Source: Treponema sp.
Lineage (GTDB): Bacteria; Spirochaetota; Spirochaetia; Treponematales; Breznakiellaceae
DNA: 36,988 bases
Direction: 5' to 3'
Assembly: GCA_031274035.1 (NCBI GenBank)
Contig: JAISQR010000004.1
Coordinates: 1 to 36,988, forward strand
This document shows, piece after piece, positions 8,324-18,737 of the stretch. Under the pieces are notes generated by a model. The model had not been told where the DNA came from. It did no database searches and saw only the letters and a program-made list of their open reading frames with translations. How positions within the stretch are numbered: the stretch's first letter is position 1; every line of letters starts with the position of its first letter. Made by a program: the position numbers and the translations under genes.

Positions 8324-9325
8324 ATGGCATCAACTATTGGTATAAAAATTGCTAATGGGGATTTTTATTCCATATTGGAAGAGAATTCTCAGGTAAAAAA
8401 AAAGCTCGTTCTTACCACCGTTCATAATCGTCAGAAGAGCGCCCAGATTGATCTTTACAAAAGTTATACAAAAACTATGGCGGACGCCCTGTATATAGGC
8501 AGTTTGGTTATCGAAAATATCAGTCCCAAAGTAAAAGGGGACCCTTCCATAGAACTGATCATCAACTCTAATGAGGATGGAGAAATTACCGCTGATGCTT
8601 ACGATAGGGATACTGCCTCAAAAGAACATCAGTACCTAACCGTATCCCTTAAATCCTTTGATGATGAAACAGCAGCCAATATTCCCGATTTTGAACTGGA
8701 GGAACTGGAATCAAGCTCTCCGCCGCGGGGACTCTACGAAAGGTACTCTTCAGCAAGGAATGGGGATAAAAAGGGAACGCCTTTGCTTATCGTGTTGATT
8801 GTTGGGCTGGTCCTTATCCTGCTCTGTCTGCTCCTCTGGTTTTTCTTTTTCCGTGGAAAGAAGAATGTCGCGGAGACGCAGTCTTCCCCGGTTGTTGTGC
8901 AGACCCAGATGGTTACACAGCAGCCCGTACCGCCGGTGGTTAGTCCGGTGCTGGCTGCTCCCCTACCCGAGCCGCCCGCATCAAGCCGGCCCTCCGTTCA
9001 GCCTTCTCTGCCGGCTGCATTCCAATCAGGGCCGTCCGCCCCGAGCGGAGCGCCGCCGGTAATCACCGCTCCGGCGGGACTGCCGGTCAGCCAGTCGGCA
9101 GCCCTCAGAACCAGGCCCGTGCCGCCGGTAGCTTCTTATAAAGTACCGGTTGTAATTCCCAAAGACGGCGCCGTATATAGGATACGCTGGGGGGATACCC
9201 TCTGGGATATAGCGGAATCCTTCTATCGCAATCCGTGGCTTTATCCCCGTATAGCCCGGTACAATAGTATTCGTAACCCCGACCTTATTATTTCAGGAAC
9301 AAACATCCGTGTCCCGTCCAGATAA
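8324..9325 (+). CDS. Membrane protein: Hsp70 substrate-binding-domain-like N-terminus, TM helix, Pro/Ala-rich linker, C-terminal LysM
   Basis: SD AAGGAG. N-terminus STIGIKIANGDFYSILEENSQVKKKLVLTTVHNRQKSAQIDLYK resembles the DnaK SBD-beta. TM is LLIVLIVGLVLILLCLLLWFFFF. LysM is YRIRWGDTLWDIAESFYRNPWLYPRIARYNSIRNPDLIISGTNIRVP. Confidence 0.88.
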   Translation: MASTIGIKIANGDFYSILEENSQVKKKLVLTTVHNRQKSAQIDLYKSYTKTMADALYIGSLVIENISPKVKGDPSIELIINSNEDGEITADAYDRDTASKEHQYLTVSLKSFDDETAANIPDFELEELESSSPPRGLYERYSSARNGDKKGTPLLIVLIVGLVLILLCLLLWFFFFRGKKNVAETQSSPVVVQTQMVTQQPVPPVVSPVLAAPLPEPPASSRPSVQPSLPAAFQSGPSAPSGAPPVITAPAGLPVSQSAALRTRPVPPVASYKVPVVIPKDGAVYRIRWGDTLWDIAESFYRNPWLYPRIARYNSIRNPDLIISGTNIRVPSR

Positions 9326-11846
9326 AAAGGAGCGCCTGCGGCTCCTCTGCTTCGGCAGCTTATTCTTCTATATATTTTCTTCCTGTAACGCGATGCCTCT
9401 TTTGGATATCCCCCGGAATGAAGCATTAAAGAGACTTAAAGAGGGGAATATTGCGTTTGTACTGGATGCAAAACCTGCCGCCATTATGCAACTCGGCAAG
9501 GCTAACCCCGAAGCGGCTTTTTATACCGGCCTTTTGGTCAAGGCGTCTGATGAATACCAGGTCAATTCAGAGATAGGCTTGCAGGAAGGGCTCTTCTTTG
9601 AAGCCGGTATTAACAGCCGATCCCCCAGAGTGCGCAGGGAAGCAGCATGGGAACTTATACCCCCCTTATTAAACGATGAAAGCCTGGCCGTCCGCATCCT
9701 TGAACGCCTTAACCGGAAAGGCCCCCCTCTCTTGGACAATAAAAATCTTAGGAATACCTCCGGCAAGGCCGCAGGTTCCAGATTGGTCTCCGACCAGACG
9801 CTCCGGGCGGCGGCGTTTTTTTCTCAGAGACGCTTTGCCGAAGTAATGCAACTCTATGAAAAAGCGCAGCCCCTCTGTTCATGGGACAGGGCCTTCTCCG
9901 TTATAGGCTCCTTTATCGCAGCATTAGAAACAACAACCCCGGTAGAAAAAACCGAAACCAGTACGGAAAGGCATGATACAAGGGATATTATAGACTTTTT
10001 CCTTACAAACCCTGTTGACGAGGCATACCTCTGGGCCAGGGATCAGCTTGAAATAATGCTGGAAGAAAACCCCGTTCTCCTTTCTGCCGGGGAACTTGCC
10101 GCGATAGACGGCAGAGCGGCCATTGCCCGCTCAAACTACGGCGGAGGTTTAAGGAATTTCAGGCCGGTGCTTGAAGGCCAGCCTGAACTATTTTTCCGCT
10201 ATCCTGATCTTATAATTGATCTGGGCAGGGCTTTTCAGTATTCCGGCGCACGGGAACAGGAAACCAGGGTACTGACGGACTGGGACAACCTGTTTGAAGC
10301 CGGCCCCCCGGGCAATTCCAGCCAGGCGGATAAACCTGAAACGAAAGCCCCTGAGAAAACAGACGCAAAACAGGGATTCAGCGTACCCCAACAGACTTGG
10401 GATGATCCCGCTCTCCCCCTTATCCGATACCGTCTGCTCCTCTATGCGGGAAGAATAGCGCGGCAGCGTTCCAGGCACGAAGAGGCCGCAGGCTTATTCC
10501 TCCGCGCACTTCCCTTTGCCCCCGGCCCCAAGGAGATAGATGCCTGTATATGGTACTTTCTGGACGAAAACCTCTCCTATCAACCGGAAAATACAGCCGG
10601 TATCGCACTTGAATACATATCCCGCTGGCAGGATGTCTCCTACTACGAGGACTTTCTGGATAACCTGTCATCGTATCTCTGTGCTCAAGGGCGGTGGAAA
10701 ACTTTGTTGCAACTGTTCTATGCGGTAAGGTCATCCGGTACATCAATCACCGCCCAGTATGCGTACATCATCGGTAGAGCCTTGCAGGAGGGGCTTTTAA
10801 CTGTAGAAGAACTGCGAACGGTAAGCATGGGGATCGGCACGGAACACCGAACACGGAACACGGTGAATACTGGGGATGGTACGCCAAAAGCGGATACGGC
10901 AGACGGTACAGGAAGCGCCGCAGGTGTAGAGGAAAACACGGCGGAAAGGGAAATGGCGGCCGGTTATTTTTTTAGGATAGCCAGGGATCCCAAGGCTGTA
11001 TTTTACTACCGGGTTTTAAGCTCCTCGCGTTTGGGGGAAAACCTTGTCCCTGTTGTTTTGGATGAGAAGGCCGCAAAGAAAAAGATCGATGTCAAAAAAT
11101 TTCCCCATGCAGACGATGTAACCTTCTTTCTCAACTTCTTTGAATACGGGGCCGCTTCGTTGCTCGCCCCCTATATCCTCAGCATGAAGGATGAACTTGG
11201 TATAGCCGAACTCCGCACTCTGGCCGATGCCTATGCGTCGGAGGGGTTCTGGTACGATGCCAACCGCGTCATCTCCTACTACGAAAACAGGGAAGACTAT
11301 GTCCCTACCCTTGAGGATATGCTTATCAATTACCCGCACCCTCTGTCTGAACTAATAGAAGGCCGCGCCCTGGAAATGGGCCTTCCGGCGCCCCTGCTCT
11401 ACGGTCTTATACGCACGGAAAGTTTCTTCCAGCCGGAAGTCGTATCCAGGGCCGGAGCCGTAGGCATGACCCAGCTTATGCCGGCGACTGCTATAGATAT
11501 AGCAGGCCGTATGGCAAAGGCAAATCTGCCCAATTATATAAAAAACGGCGCGGTTGATATGAAAGATCCGGCGATTAATATCCATATAGGCGCTTTCTAT
11601 CTGAATTATCTTATCAATAACCTCAAAAGTCCTATACTGGCCCTTGCGGCCTACAATGGCGGTATGGGCAGGGTTAGACGTTGGCGTGGATCCCAGAGCG
11701 CCTTGAGCGAAGATCTCTTCATCGAAACCATAGAATTCCGCGAAACACGCATGTACGGCAAACGTATCCTGGGTTCGGCGGCAATTTATGGATATCTTTA
11801 TTACGGTATGAGTATGGAGGCTGTAATAGCCGATATATGTAAATAA
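9309..11846 (+). CDS. Soluble lytic murein transglycosylase family protein (SLT domain, probable lipoprotein)
   Basis: Lipobox-like IFSSC near the N-terminus; C-terminal SLT domain ALEMGLPAPLLYGLIRTESFFQPEVVSRAGAVGMTQLMPATA...LALAAYNGGMGRVRRW. Confidence 0.93.
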   Translation: MSRPDKKERLRLLCFGSLFFYIFSSCNAMPLLDIPRNEALKRLKEGNIAFVLDAKPAAIMQLGKANPEAAFYTGLLVKASDEYQVNSEIGLQEGLFFEAGINSRSPRVRREAAWELIPPLLNDESLAVRILERLNRKGPPLLDNKNLRNTSGKAAGSRLVSDQTLRAAAFFSQRRFAEVMQLYEKAQPLCSWDRAFSVIGSFIAALETTTPVEKTETSTERHDTRDIIDFFLTNPVDEAYLWARDQLEIMLEENPVLLSAGELAAIDGRAAIARSNYGGGLRNFRPVLEGQPELFFRYPDLIIDLGRAFQYSGAREQETRVLTDWDNLFEAGPPGNSSQADKPETKAPEKTDAKQGFSVPQQTWDDPALPLIRYRLLLYAGRIARQRSRHEEAAGLFLRALPFAPGPKEIDACIWYFLDENLSYQPENTAGIALEYISRWQDVSYYEDFLDNLSSYLCAQGRWKTLLQLFYAVRSSGTSITAQYAYIIGRALQEGLLTVEELRTVSMGIGTEHRTRNTVNTGDGTPKADTADGTGSAAGVEENTAEREMAAGYFFRIARDPKAVFYYRVLSSSRLGENLVPVVLDEKAAKKKIDVKKFPHADDVTFFLNFFEYGAASLLAPYILSMKDELGIAELRTLADAYASEGFWYDANRVISYYENREDYVPTLEDMLINYPHPLSELIEGRALEMGLPAPLLYGLIRTESFFQPEVVSRAGAVGMTQLMPATAIDIAGRMAKANLPNYIKNGAVDMKDPAINIHIGAFYLNYLINNLKSPILALAAYNGGMGRVRRWRGSQSALSEDLFIETIEFRETRMYGKRILGSAAIYGYLYYGMSMEAVIADICK
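10843..10863 (+). repeat. Intragenic 7-bp tandem repeat, 3 units
   Basis: AACACCG AACACGG AACACGG inside the transglycosylase gene. Confidence 0.7.
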
Positions 11847-11913
11847 AGATATTGGAGGTTCAGGCCATTTTACGGCAGCCTAACCTTCATCATATAAATG
11901 GGGAGATGTATTT

Positions 11914-14685
11914 TTGAGTCAGCATTATTTCACCAATTTACTGAACGAGGACGGACCCGAATTCCGCATGGCGGCTATAGGCGGGGCCGTCCTGTTGGGC
12001 ATTGTCTCTGTTTTGTTATGTTTTTCGATGATAGGCGCTCTTTTTCATACTTCCTGGATTATTATCGGGCCCGGTCTCTTTTTTATTACTTCTTACGGCA
12101 TATTGGCCCTTGTTATACCCGCATTTCTCTTCTATGCGGCCTTTATCCTTGCGGAGAACGACTACCGCCCTGACCGTATCTTTATCCTTGCTTGCAGCAT
12201 AGTCCCCTTCCTGACCCTTGCCCTCGGTTTCTCCCTTATTCGCGGTTTCGATACCTATGCGGAAAAATCGGTCTTTGTCAACCTTGCGGGAAGGACGGGC
12301 CTGAGCCTCATCATACTTCTCATAACCACCATTGAGGTGTTAGGTATTGCCTTACTAAAGTTTCTGTTCTTCCCCTACAGATCCGAAAATCAGGGAACAG
12401 CATCTGGCGGTAAAAAACGGAAGGGTTTCGGCATACATATCACTTCCAGTCTCAAAATTAGGGAGATATATATGGGAGCTGCTGCTGAAAAAAATAATGA
12501 AAACGCGGAACGGCAAAAGCGCTGCTTTCAGTTTCCTAAACTAAAACCCCTTGCAAGTTCCCTGGCGTTTGAGGAATTTGACCGGATAGTGCAGCCTCGT
12601 GCGGAGGGTAATGATGAGTACGGGCAAACGGAAAATAGCCTTGTAGTTCAAACCCAGTTCCGTCCGCCTGCTATTCGGGAAGATGCTTTCCCTACTTTGA
12701 TCAGCCCCGCTTCAGGGTATGGTAAATTTTCGTCCAATCCCGCTTCCCCTTATATGCCGGACCATGCTCAGGGGCCGGAAATACCTCCGCATATGCAGGA
12801 AGAACCTGCAAGGGTTTATTTTATTCCGCCTTCCCCCCCGTATGAGGATAATACGGGGGCGCCAATTTCCCCGTCTACGGGCTGGGGAGGGATATCCGGC
12901 CCGAAAGAACTACAGGCAGAAAACGCCTGGGGTAGATGCGGTAAGGCGGTAGATGTCCTGGAAAACATGGCTGGTGTGCCCGATTCTGCCGGGAATACGA
13001 TTCCTTCCCCTGTTGACGAGAATGTTCCTGCTCTGGCTGGTAAAGAAAGTCTTCACTCTCACGAATTTTCAGGCTATAGCGATCCCTATATACAGCCGGC
13101 GGCCAGGGGGTTGTCAAACCGATCCTCAGCCGTTACTGCCGGAATGCAGAATAGCCCCCGCCCCGGGCATGCTGCTGGTTCCAAGCCCCCCCAGGATACA
13201 CTTCAGAGTACACGGAATAAAGAGGCATCCTCAGCCGTTCAGCAAATTCCCCCTTCCTCCAAAGCACGCATCCCCTATGCTATACCGGTTGAGGGCATAC
13301 TTACCCAGTACCCGGACGGTCAATACTGGATCATCGACCAGGCTACCCGCGAAGCGGCGTTGATCCTCAAGGAGACCCTCCGCGAATTCAAGATACAGGC
13401 CGAAGTTACCGGCATACGGAAGGGGCCTGTTATCACTATGTTCGAGATACTGCCCGCGCCTGGGGTAAAGCTATCCCGTATTGTGAACCTTCAGGACAAT
13501 ATAGCCCTGCGCCTTGCCGCTTCGTCGGTACGGATTGTCGCGCCCATTCCAGGCAAACATGCGGTAGGTATAGAAGTGCCCAATGCCAAACGGAATATTG
13601 TTTCTTTTAGGGAGATTATCGAAGGAGAGCTTCAGCGGGAAGGGCGGAAGCCGGAAATCCCCGTAGCCTTGGGCAAAGATATCACCGGGGAGGCCCAAAC
13701 CATAGATCTTGTGCAGATGCCCCATCTTCTTATCGCAGGTTCTACCGGATCGGGAAAATCGGTCTGTGTCAATTCGATGATCCTCTCTATCCTCTATCAG
13801 CGGGCTCCGGCGGAATGTAGGCTTATCCTTATAGATCCAAAAATCGTAGAACTTAAACTGTATAACGACATTCCGCACCTTTTAACGCCGGTTATCACCG
13901 AGCCCAAAAAGGCGTTTCAGGCTTTGCAGTACCTTATATTTGAGATGGAAAGACGCTACGCCTGCCTTGACTCTATGGGTGTCAGGGACATTAAAAGCTA
14001 TAACCGCCGCATCCGCGAGCGGGGTATTGCCGCAGAACACATGCCCTATATTGTGGTAGTGATAGATGAATTTGCCGATCTTATGGCCACTACCGGCAAG
14101 GAACTGGAATCTACCGTCGCCCGCCTTGCCGCCATGTCGCGTGCGGTCGGTATTCACCTGGTACTGGCAACGCAGAGACCTTCTATTGATGTGATAACCG
14201 GCCTTATCAAGGCAAATATTCCAAGCCGTATTGCATTTATGGTAGCCAGCAAGATGGACAGCCGTATCATTATAGATATGGTCGGTGCGGAAAAACTTCT
14301 TGGCAAAGGCGACTTGCTCTACGCTGGCGCGGTGGATCCCTTCCCCATCCGTATGCAGGGGGCTTATGTTTCCGAAGACGAAGTAGAAAATGTTGTAGAG
14401 TATGTTAAAACCCTCGGATCGCCGGATTACATTGACGAGGAGATATTCTACGATGATGATGAAGACGAGGCAAGCCCCAGTCTCTATTCCGAAGGAGACG
14501 ATCCGCTCTATGAAAAGGCTATAGAAATCGTTACCCAGCAGGGAAAGGCCAGCGCCAGCTACATTCAGCGCCGTCTCAAGATAGGGTATAACCGGGCGGC
14601 GCGGCTTGTAGAAGAGATGGAAAAACGCGGTGTAGTCGGCCCAGCCCAGGGCTCCAAGCCGCGGGAGCTTCTGCGGGGGATATAG
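11914..14685 (+). CDS. ftsK: DNA translocase FtsK/SpoIIIE (TTG start)
   Basis: N-terminal TM helices, low-complexity linker, motor with Walker A AGSTGSGKSVCVNSMI, VVIDEFADLMATTGKELE, HLVLATQRPSIDVITGLIKANIPSRIAF, C-terminal gamma-like winged helix. Confidence 0.96.
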   Translation: MSQHYFTNLLNEDGPEFRMAAIGGAVLLGIVSVLLCFSMIGALFHTSWIIIGPGLFFITSYGILALVIPAFLFYAAFILAENDYRPDRIFILACSIVPFLTLALGFSLIRGFDTYAEKSVFVNLAGRTGLSLIILLITTIEVLGIALLKFLFFPYRSENQGTASGGKKRKGFGIHITSSLKIREIYMGAAAEKNNENAERQKRCFQFPKLKPLASSLAFEEFDRIVQPRAEGNDEYGQTENSLVVQTQFRPPAIREDAFPTLISPASGYGKFSSNPASPYMPDHAQGPEIPPHMQEEPARVYFIPPSPPYEDNTGAPISPSTGWGGISGPKELQAENAWGRCGKAVDVLENMAGVPDSAGNTIPSPVDENVPALAGKESLHSHEFSGYSDPYIQPAARGLSNRSSAVTAGMQNSPRPGHAAGSKPPQDTLQSTRNKEASSAVQQIPPSSKARIPYAIPVEGILTQYPDGQYWIIDQATREAALILKETLREFKIQAEVTGIRKGPVITMFEILPAPGVKLSRIVNLQDNIALRLAASSVRIVAPIPGKHAVGIEVPNAKRNIVSFREIIEGELQREGRKPEIPVALGKDITGEAQTIDLVQMPHLLIAGSTGSGKSVCVNSMILSILYQRAPAECRLILIDPKIVELKLYNDIPHLLTPVITEPKKAFQALQYLIFEMERRYACLDSMGVRDIKSYNRRIRERGIAAEHMPYIVVVIDEFADLMATTGKELESTVARLAAMSRAVGIHLVLATQRPSIDVITGLIKANIPSRIAFMVASKMDSRIIIDMVGAEKLLGKGDLLYAGAVDPFPIRMQGAYVSEDEVENVVEYVKTLGSPDYIDEEIFYDDDEDEASPSLYSEGDDPLYEKAIEIVTQQGKASASYIQRRLKIGYNRAARLVEEMEKRGVVGPAQGSKPRELLRGI

Positions 14686-15062
14686 AGTTTGTTGCACTTT
14701 GGTAAAAAACAACATTGTTTTCGGAGAGTAGCCCGAATTTATTCCCCATATCGAGTGGAAATGGGTTCATTTTGTCCCCTTCCGCAGATGTACCGTGCGG
14801 TTGCGTCCGTAGGCCGCCTGTTGTATCAGCCGGGAGCTGAATATCCCGGGGAACCGGATGCTGCGGACCTGCGGTCTGAAAATTGGACATTGTCCCGATT
14901 CTACCTGCTGCATTTTACCTGTACTCCAGGGCATTGCAGGTTTTCATTTAAACCCTTTGTACCTGCCTGTAGAGGTAATCGCTAAGAATGCAAAATTTTC
15001 AGGGTATTTCTTCTTTGTGTACTTTGCGTTTTCTCTTAACTTATTGATAGTGATCTATAATA

Positions 15063-16433
15063 TTATTCCAACCGGTTAATCCGCTTTATCTCACGGAACA
15101 TAATGATTGCCGAAAGCACCGTAGCCCCCGCATCAGCGGCGGGCATGGCGGAAAAAACGCCGAGGATGCCGAAAAAACGGGGGAGGATCAGGAGGAGGGG
15201 AATGAATAACAGTATCTGCCGGGATAAACTTAATATTGTACCCTGTAGGGGTTTTCCTATGGCCTGGAAAAAATTGGAGGTGATAATCTGAAAACCTAGG
15301 GCGGGCATAAAAAGGGTACATATCCGTAAAACGCGGATGCCTAAGTCCATAAGTTCCCCCTGTTCATTGCGGAAGACGGCAATAAAGAAACCGGGGAAAA
15401 GCTGTATTAGTATAAAGCCCAGGCTTACGAAGAGGGTGCTAAAAACAACCGCCAGTTTGTAGGTTTTTTTAACCCTGCCGTATTTTTTCGCTCCGTAGTT
15501 ATACCCGATAATGGGCTGGGCCCCCTGATTCAGGCCCTGAAGAGGCATGAAAACCATCACCAGGATACTGTACACGATTCCCATAGCGGATACAGCCACA
15601 TCGCCGCCATAAAAAAACAGGGAACGGTTCAGCAGGATATTTACAAGCCCTACGGCTAACTGCATGGCAAAGGGGGCAAAGCCGATGGCCATTATTTTGA
15701 GGGAAAGATTCCGCGTAAGTTTCATGTCCTGGATGCGGAAACGGAGTTTGGTATACCGGGAATTGAAATAGAATATTACCCATAAAAAGGAGATAAACTG
15801 CGAGATGATCGTTGCCCAGGCCGCGCCCGCAATACCCCAGCCGAAACCGAAAATAAAAATGGGGTCCAGGATAATGTTTATCACTGCCCCAAGAATCTGG
15901 GTAAACATGGATGTCCGCGGGTGGCCGTCGGAGCGGATAAAATGGTTGATCCCTGGACCCATAGCGCTGAAGATACCGCCGTAGAGGATAATCCGCAAAT
16001 AGGTTTTTGCATAGGGAAAAACCGCCTCGCTAGCCCCCAGCACGTCAATGAGGACGGTATCCATGAAGATCATAAGGATAACAATCACGATAGCCGGAAT
16101 CAGGAAAAGGAGCGCAAGGGCATGGCCCATGATTTTTTCCACCTCGTCCCTGCGGCCCTCTCCGAGACGGATAGAAAAAAGGGAGTTAGCCCCAATACCG
16201 ATTAACATAGAAGAGGCCATCAGGATCATCATCAGAGGCATGGCAATGGTTATTCCCGCTATCCCCAGAGGATCCACCCCCTGCCCGACATAGATACGAT
16301 CAACGATGTTATAAACCGCGTTTACCAGCATACCGATGATTGCCGGTATAGAAAAGTCAAAAAGCAGTTTTCCTATTTTTTCAGTTCCGATTCTGTCCGT
16401 AGGATCAACGGTAGTAGTAGGTTTCATATACAT
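15063..16433 (-). CDS. MATE family efflux transporter
   Basis: Multi-TM protein with MATE-type repeats (DRIYVGQGVDPLGIAGITIAMPL; PLQGLNQGAQPIIGYNYGAKKY). Confidence 0.93.
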   Translation of the reverse strand: MYMKPTTTVDPTDRIGTEKIGKLLFDFSIPAIIGMLVNAVYNIVDRIYVGQGVDPLGIAGITIAMPLMMILMASSMLIGIGANSLFSIRLGEGRRDEVEKIMGHALALLFLIPAIVIVILMIFMDTVLIDVLGASEAVFPYAKTYLRIILYGGIFSAMGPGINHFIRSDGHPRTSMFTQILGAVINIILDPIFIFGFGWGIAGAAWATIISQFISFLWVIFYFNSRYTKLRFRIQDMKLTRNLSLKIMAIGFAPFAMQLAVGLVNILLNRSLFFYGGDVAVSAMGIVYSILVMVFMPLQGLNQGAQPIIGYNYGAKKYGRVKKTYKLAVVFSTLFVSLGFILIQLFPGFFIAVFRNEQGELMDLGIRVLRICTLFMPALGFQIITSNFFQAIGKPLQGTILSLSRQILLFIPLLLILPRFFGILGVFSAMPAADAGATVLSAIIMFREIKRINRLE

Positions 16434-16520
16434 GAGTATAGCCGGAAGGGGCGGCGGATACCAAGATACCGCGGCTCCTCCTTTATACTATTTTACGCGC
16501 ATACTGCTCGTACATATTGA

Positions 16521-16568
16521 TCGAAATTTTTGCATGAATATGCAAAAATTCACCAAAGTCCCACAGGC
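16521..16568 (-). repeat. Palindromic repeat copy B
   Basis: AATTTTTGCAT-GAAT-ATGCAAAAATT (16525-16550); 16525-16568 is identical (44 nt) to the reverse complement of 36873-36916. Confidence 0.85.
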
Positions 16569-16570
16569 CC

Positions 16571-16624
16571 CTAATATTCCTCTGCCCATGGGGCATTTTA
16601 TCAGAAAGTTTCGTAAGAGTAAAA
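16571..16624 (-). repeat. Dispersed repeat module 2, copy 2 (promoter-like)
   Basis: CTAATATTCCTCTGCCCATGGGGCATTTTATCAGAAAGTTTCGTAAGAGTAAAA; TTTACT-N17-TAAAAT on the minus strand, oriented toward the MATE gene. Confidence 0.75.
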
Positions 16625-16683
16625 TTGCTGCTGCCATAGGCTTAATAGTTGTATTCCCTCTCATTATCTGATAAGTTTATTAT

Positions 16684-18657
16684 ATGAATATACGGGAACA
16701 ACTCAACGCCCTTGCCGCTGAACGAATCCTCGTTCTGGATGGCGCTATGGGTTCCATGATACAGACCTTTCATCTTGAAGAACAGGATTTCCGCGGCGAA
16801 CGTTTTTCCGCTCATCCCAATTCCCTCAATGGCTGTAATGATCTTCTCTGTCTTACCCGCCCCGATATTATACGCTCAATACACGAAGCATATCTTAGAG
16901 CAGGCGCTGATATAATTGAGACGTGCAGTTTCAATGCAAACAGAATATCCCTTTCGGACTTTGGCATTGGTGATCTTGCCTACGAAATAAGTGCGGCGGC
17001 GGCTTCCCTTGCCCGCAAGGCGGCAGATTCTTTTTCTACTCAGCAAAAACCGCGTTTTGTTGCCGGTAGTATGGGTCCTACCGCAAAGAGTGCAAGCCTC
17101 TCCCCCGATATAAATAATCCTGCAAAGCGTTCCGTAACCTGGGATGAACTGGAAGAGGCCTATTACCAGAATGCCTGCGGGCTTTTGGACGGCGGGGCTC
17201 AGATACTCCTTATCGAAACTGTGTTCGACACCCTTAACGCCAAGGCCGCCCTTGCCGCCATCGGCAGGCTTCTTGACGAACGCCGCGCTCGGCAGCCGGA
17301 TGCGCGTAACTACTTCGACATTCCCGTGATGATCTCCGCTACGGTGTCGGATAATTCGGGCCGGCTTCTCGCGGGTCAAACCTTGCATGCGTTCTGTATA
17401 TCAATGCTCCATGCAAAGCCCTGGTCTATCGGCCTTAACTGTTCCTTTGGGGCGGAAAAGCTCAAATCTTCCCTTATGGAAATTGCTGGTTTTACGCCAT
17501 GCTTTACCAGCGCCCACCCCAACGGCGGAATGCCGAATCATCTGGGCATATACGATCAGACGCCTGAAAATATGGCTTTTTATATAAAAGAGTATTTGCA
17601 GGAAGGTTTAGTGAATATAATCGGAGGCTGCTGCGGTACTACTCCAGACCACATTACAGCTATTGCCGAACTGGTTCCGCACTACAAGCCCCGCAAGGTT
17701 CCCCGTAAAGATGCGGTCATGTATCTTGCCGGTCTTGAACCGTTCTACCTCAATCCAAATTCTACAAAATGGGGATTCGTACCTATAGGGGAACGCGGTA
17801 ATGTGGCCGGAAGCCGCAAGTTTCTGCGCCTCATAAAAGAAGAGGAATACGATGATGCCGTTAGCATACTGGATGATGAAATAGAAAAGGGCGCTGCAAT
17901 TATTGACCTCTGTATGGATAACGCCCTTCTTGATCCGGTTAAAGCGGTAAAAAATTTTCTCGGCCTGGCTCTTTCCTATCCGGCCGTAGCCTGTGTTCCT
18001 ATTATGCTGGATAGTTCACGATGGGATGTGATAGAAACCGGCCTTAAATTGATTCAAGGGAAGCCTCTTATCAATTCAATTAGTTTAAAAGAAGGAGAAA
18101 TACCCTTTCTGCAAAAAGCCGGACTTGCCCGGCGTTACGGGGCGGCCGTTGTTGTTATGCTTTTTGACGAAAAAGGCCAGGCCGCCAGTTACGAGCGTAA
18201 AATTGAAATTGCAGGACGGTCTTATAAGCTCTTGACTGAAAACGGCTTCCCGCCGGAAGACATTGTTTTTGATCCTAATATACTAACTATAGCTACCGGT
18301 ATTGCCGAACACGACTCGTACGCCCTGGACTTTATCCGCGCCTGTTCCTGGATACGTGAAAATTGTGCATGCGTACAAATTTCCGGCGGAATATCCAATT
18401 TATCTTTCAGCTTCCGGGGAAACAATCAAATCAGGGAAGCCATTCATGCGGTTTTTCTTAAACATGCTGTTGCAGCGGGCCTTAACATGGCTATCGTGAA
18501 CCCTGCAACAATCTTCCCGTACAACGAAGTTGATCCTCTGCTCAGGGAAACCATAGAAAACGTCATCCTCTGCCGTAATCTGGAAGAATCCTCGGAACGG
18601 CTCCTCGCCCTGGCAACAGATCTTAATGATGAAGTAAAAAAAAAATCTCAGGGGTAG
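16684..18657 (+). CDS. metH: Methionine synthase, N-terminal half (homocysteine- and methyl-H4folate-binding domains)
   Basis: [40 protein letters not shown], pterin-binding [20 protein letters not shown]. Ends abruptly just after A10. Confidence 0.94.
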   Translation: MNIREQLNALAAERILVLDGAMGSMIQTFHLEEQDFRGERFSAHPNSLNGCNDLLCLTRPDIIRSIHEAYLRAGADIIETCSFNANRISLSDFGIGDLAYEISAAAASLARKAADSFSTQQKPRFVAGSMGPTAKSASLSPDINNPAKRSVTWDELEEAYYQNACGLLDGGAQILLIETVFDTLNAKAALAAIGRLLDERRARQPDARNYFDIPVMISATVSDNSGRLLAGQTLHAFCISMLHAKPWSIGLNCSFGAEKLKSSLMEIAGFTPCFTSAHPNGGMPNHLGIYDQTPENMAFYIKEYLQEGLVNIIGGCCGTTPDHITAIAELVPHYKPRKVPRKDAVMYLAGLEPFYLNPNSTKWGFVPIGERGNVAGSRKFLRLIKEEEYDDAVSILDDEIEKGAAIIDLCMDNALLDPVKAVKNFLGLALSYPAVACVPIMLDSSRWDVIETGLKLIQGKPLINSISLKEGEIPFLQKAGLARRYGAAVVVMLFDEKGQAASYERKIEIAGRSYKLLTENGFPPEDIVFDPNILTIATGIAEHDSYALDFIRACSWIRENCACVQISGGISNLSFSFRGNNQIREAIHAVFLKHAVAAGLNMAIVNPATIFPYNEVDPLLRETIENVILCRNLEESSERLLALATDLNDEVKKKSQG

Positions 18658-18737
18658 ACCGTAATTCGGTAATATCTGGACATTCATCTGTTCCAGCCTG
18701 GCGTTCCCTCAGTCCTGATGAGCGGGTTATTCAGGCA

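Noticed and set aside
13882-14715. 277-aa minus-strand ORF
   Set aside because: Antisense to the ftsK motor domain.
14999-15040. TTTCTTCTTTGTGTACTTTGCGTTTTCTCT low-complexity stretch
   Set aside because: Resembles generic pyrimidine-rich intergenic motifs; no structure or second copy seen here.
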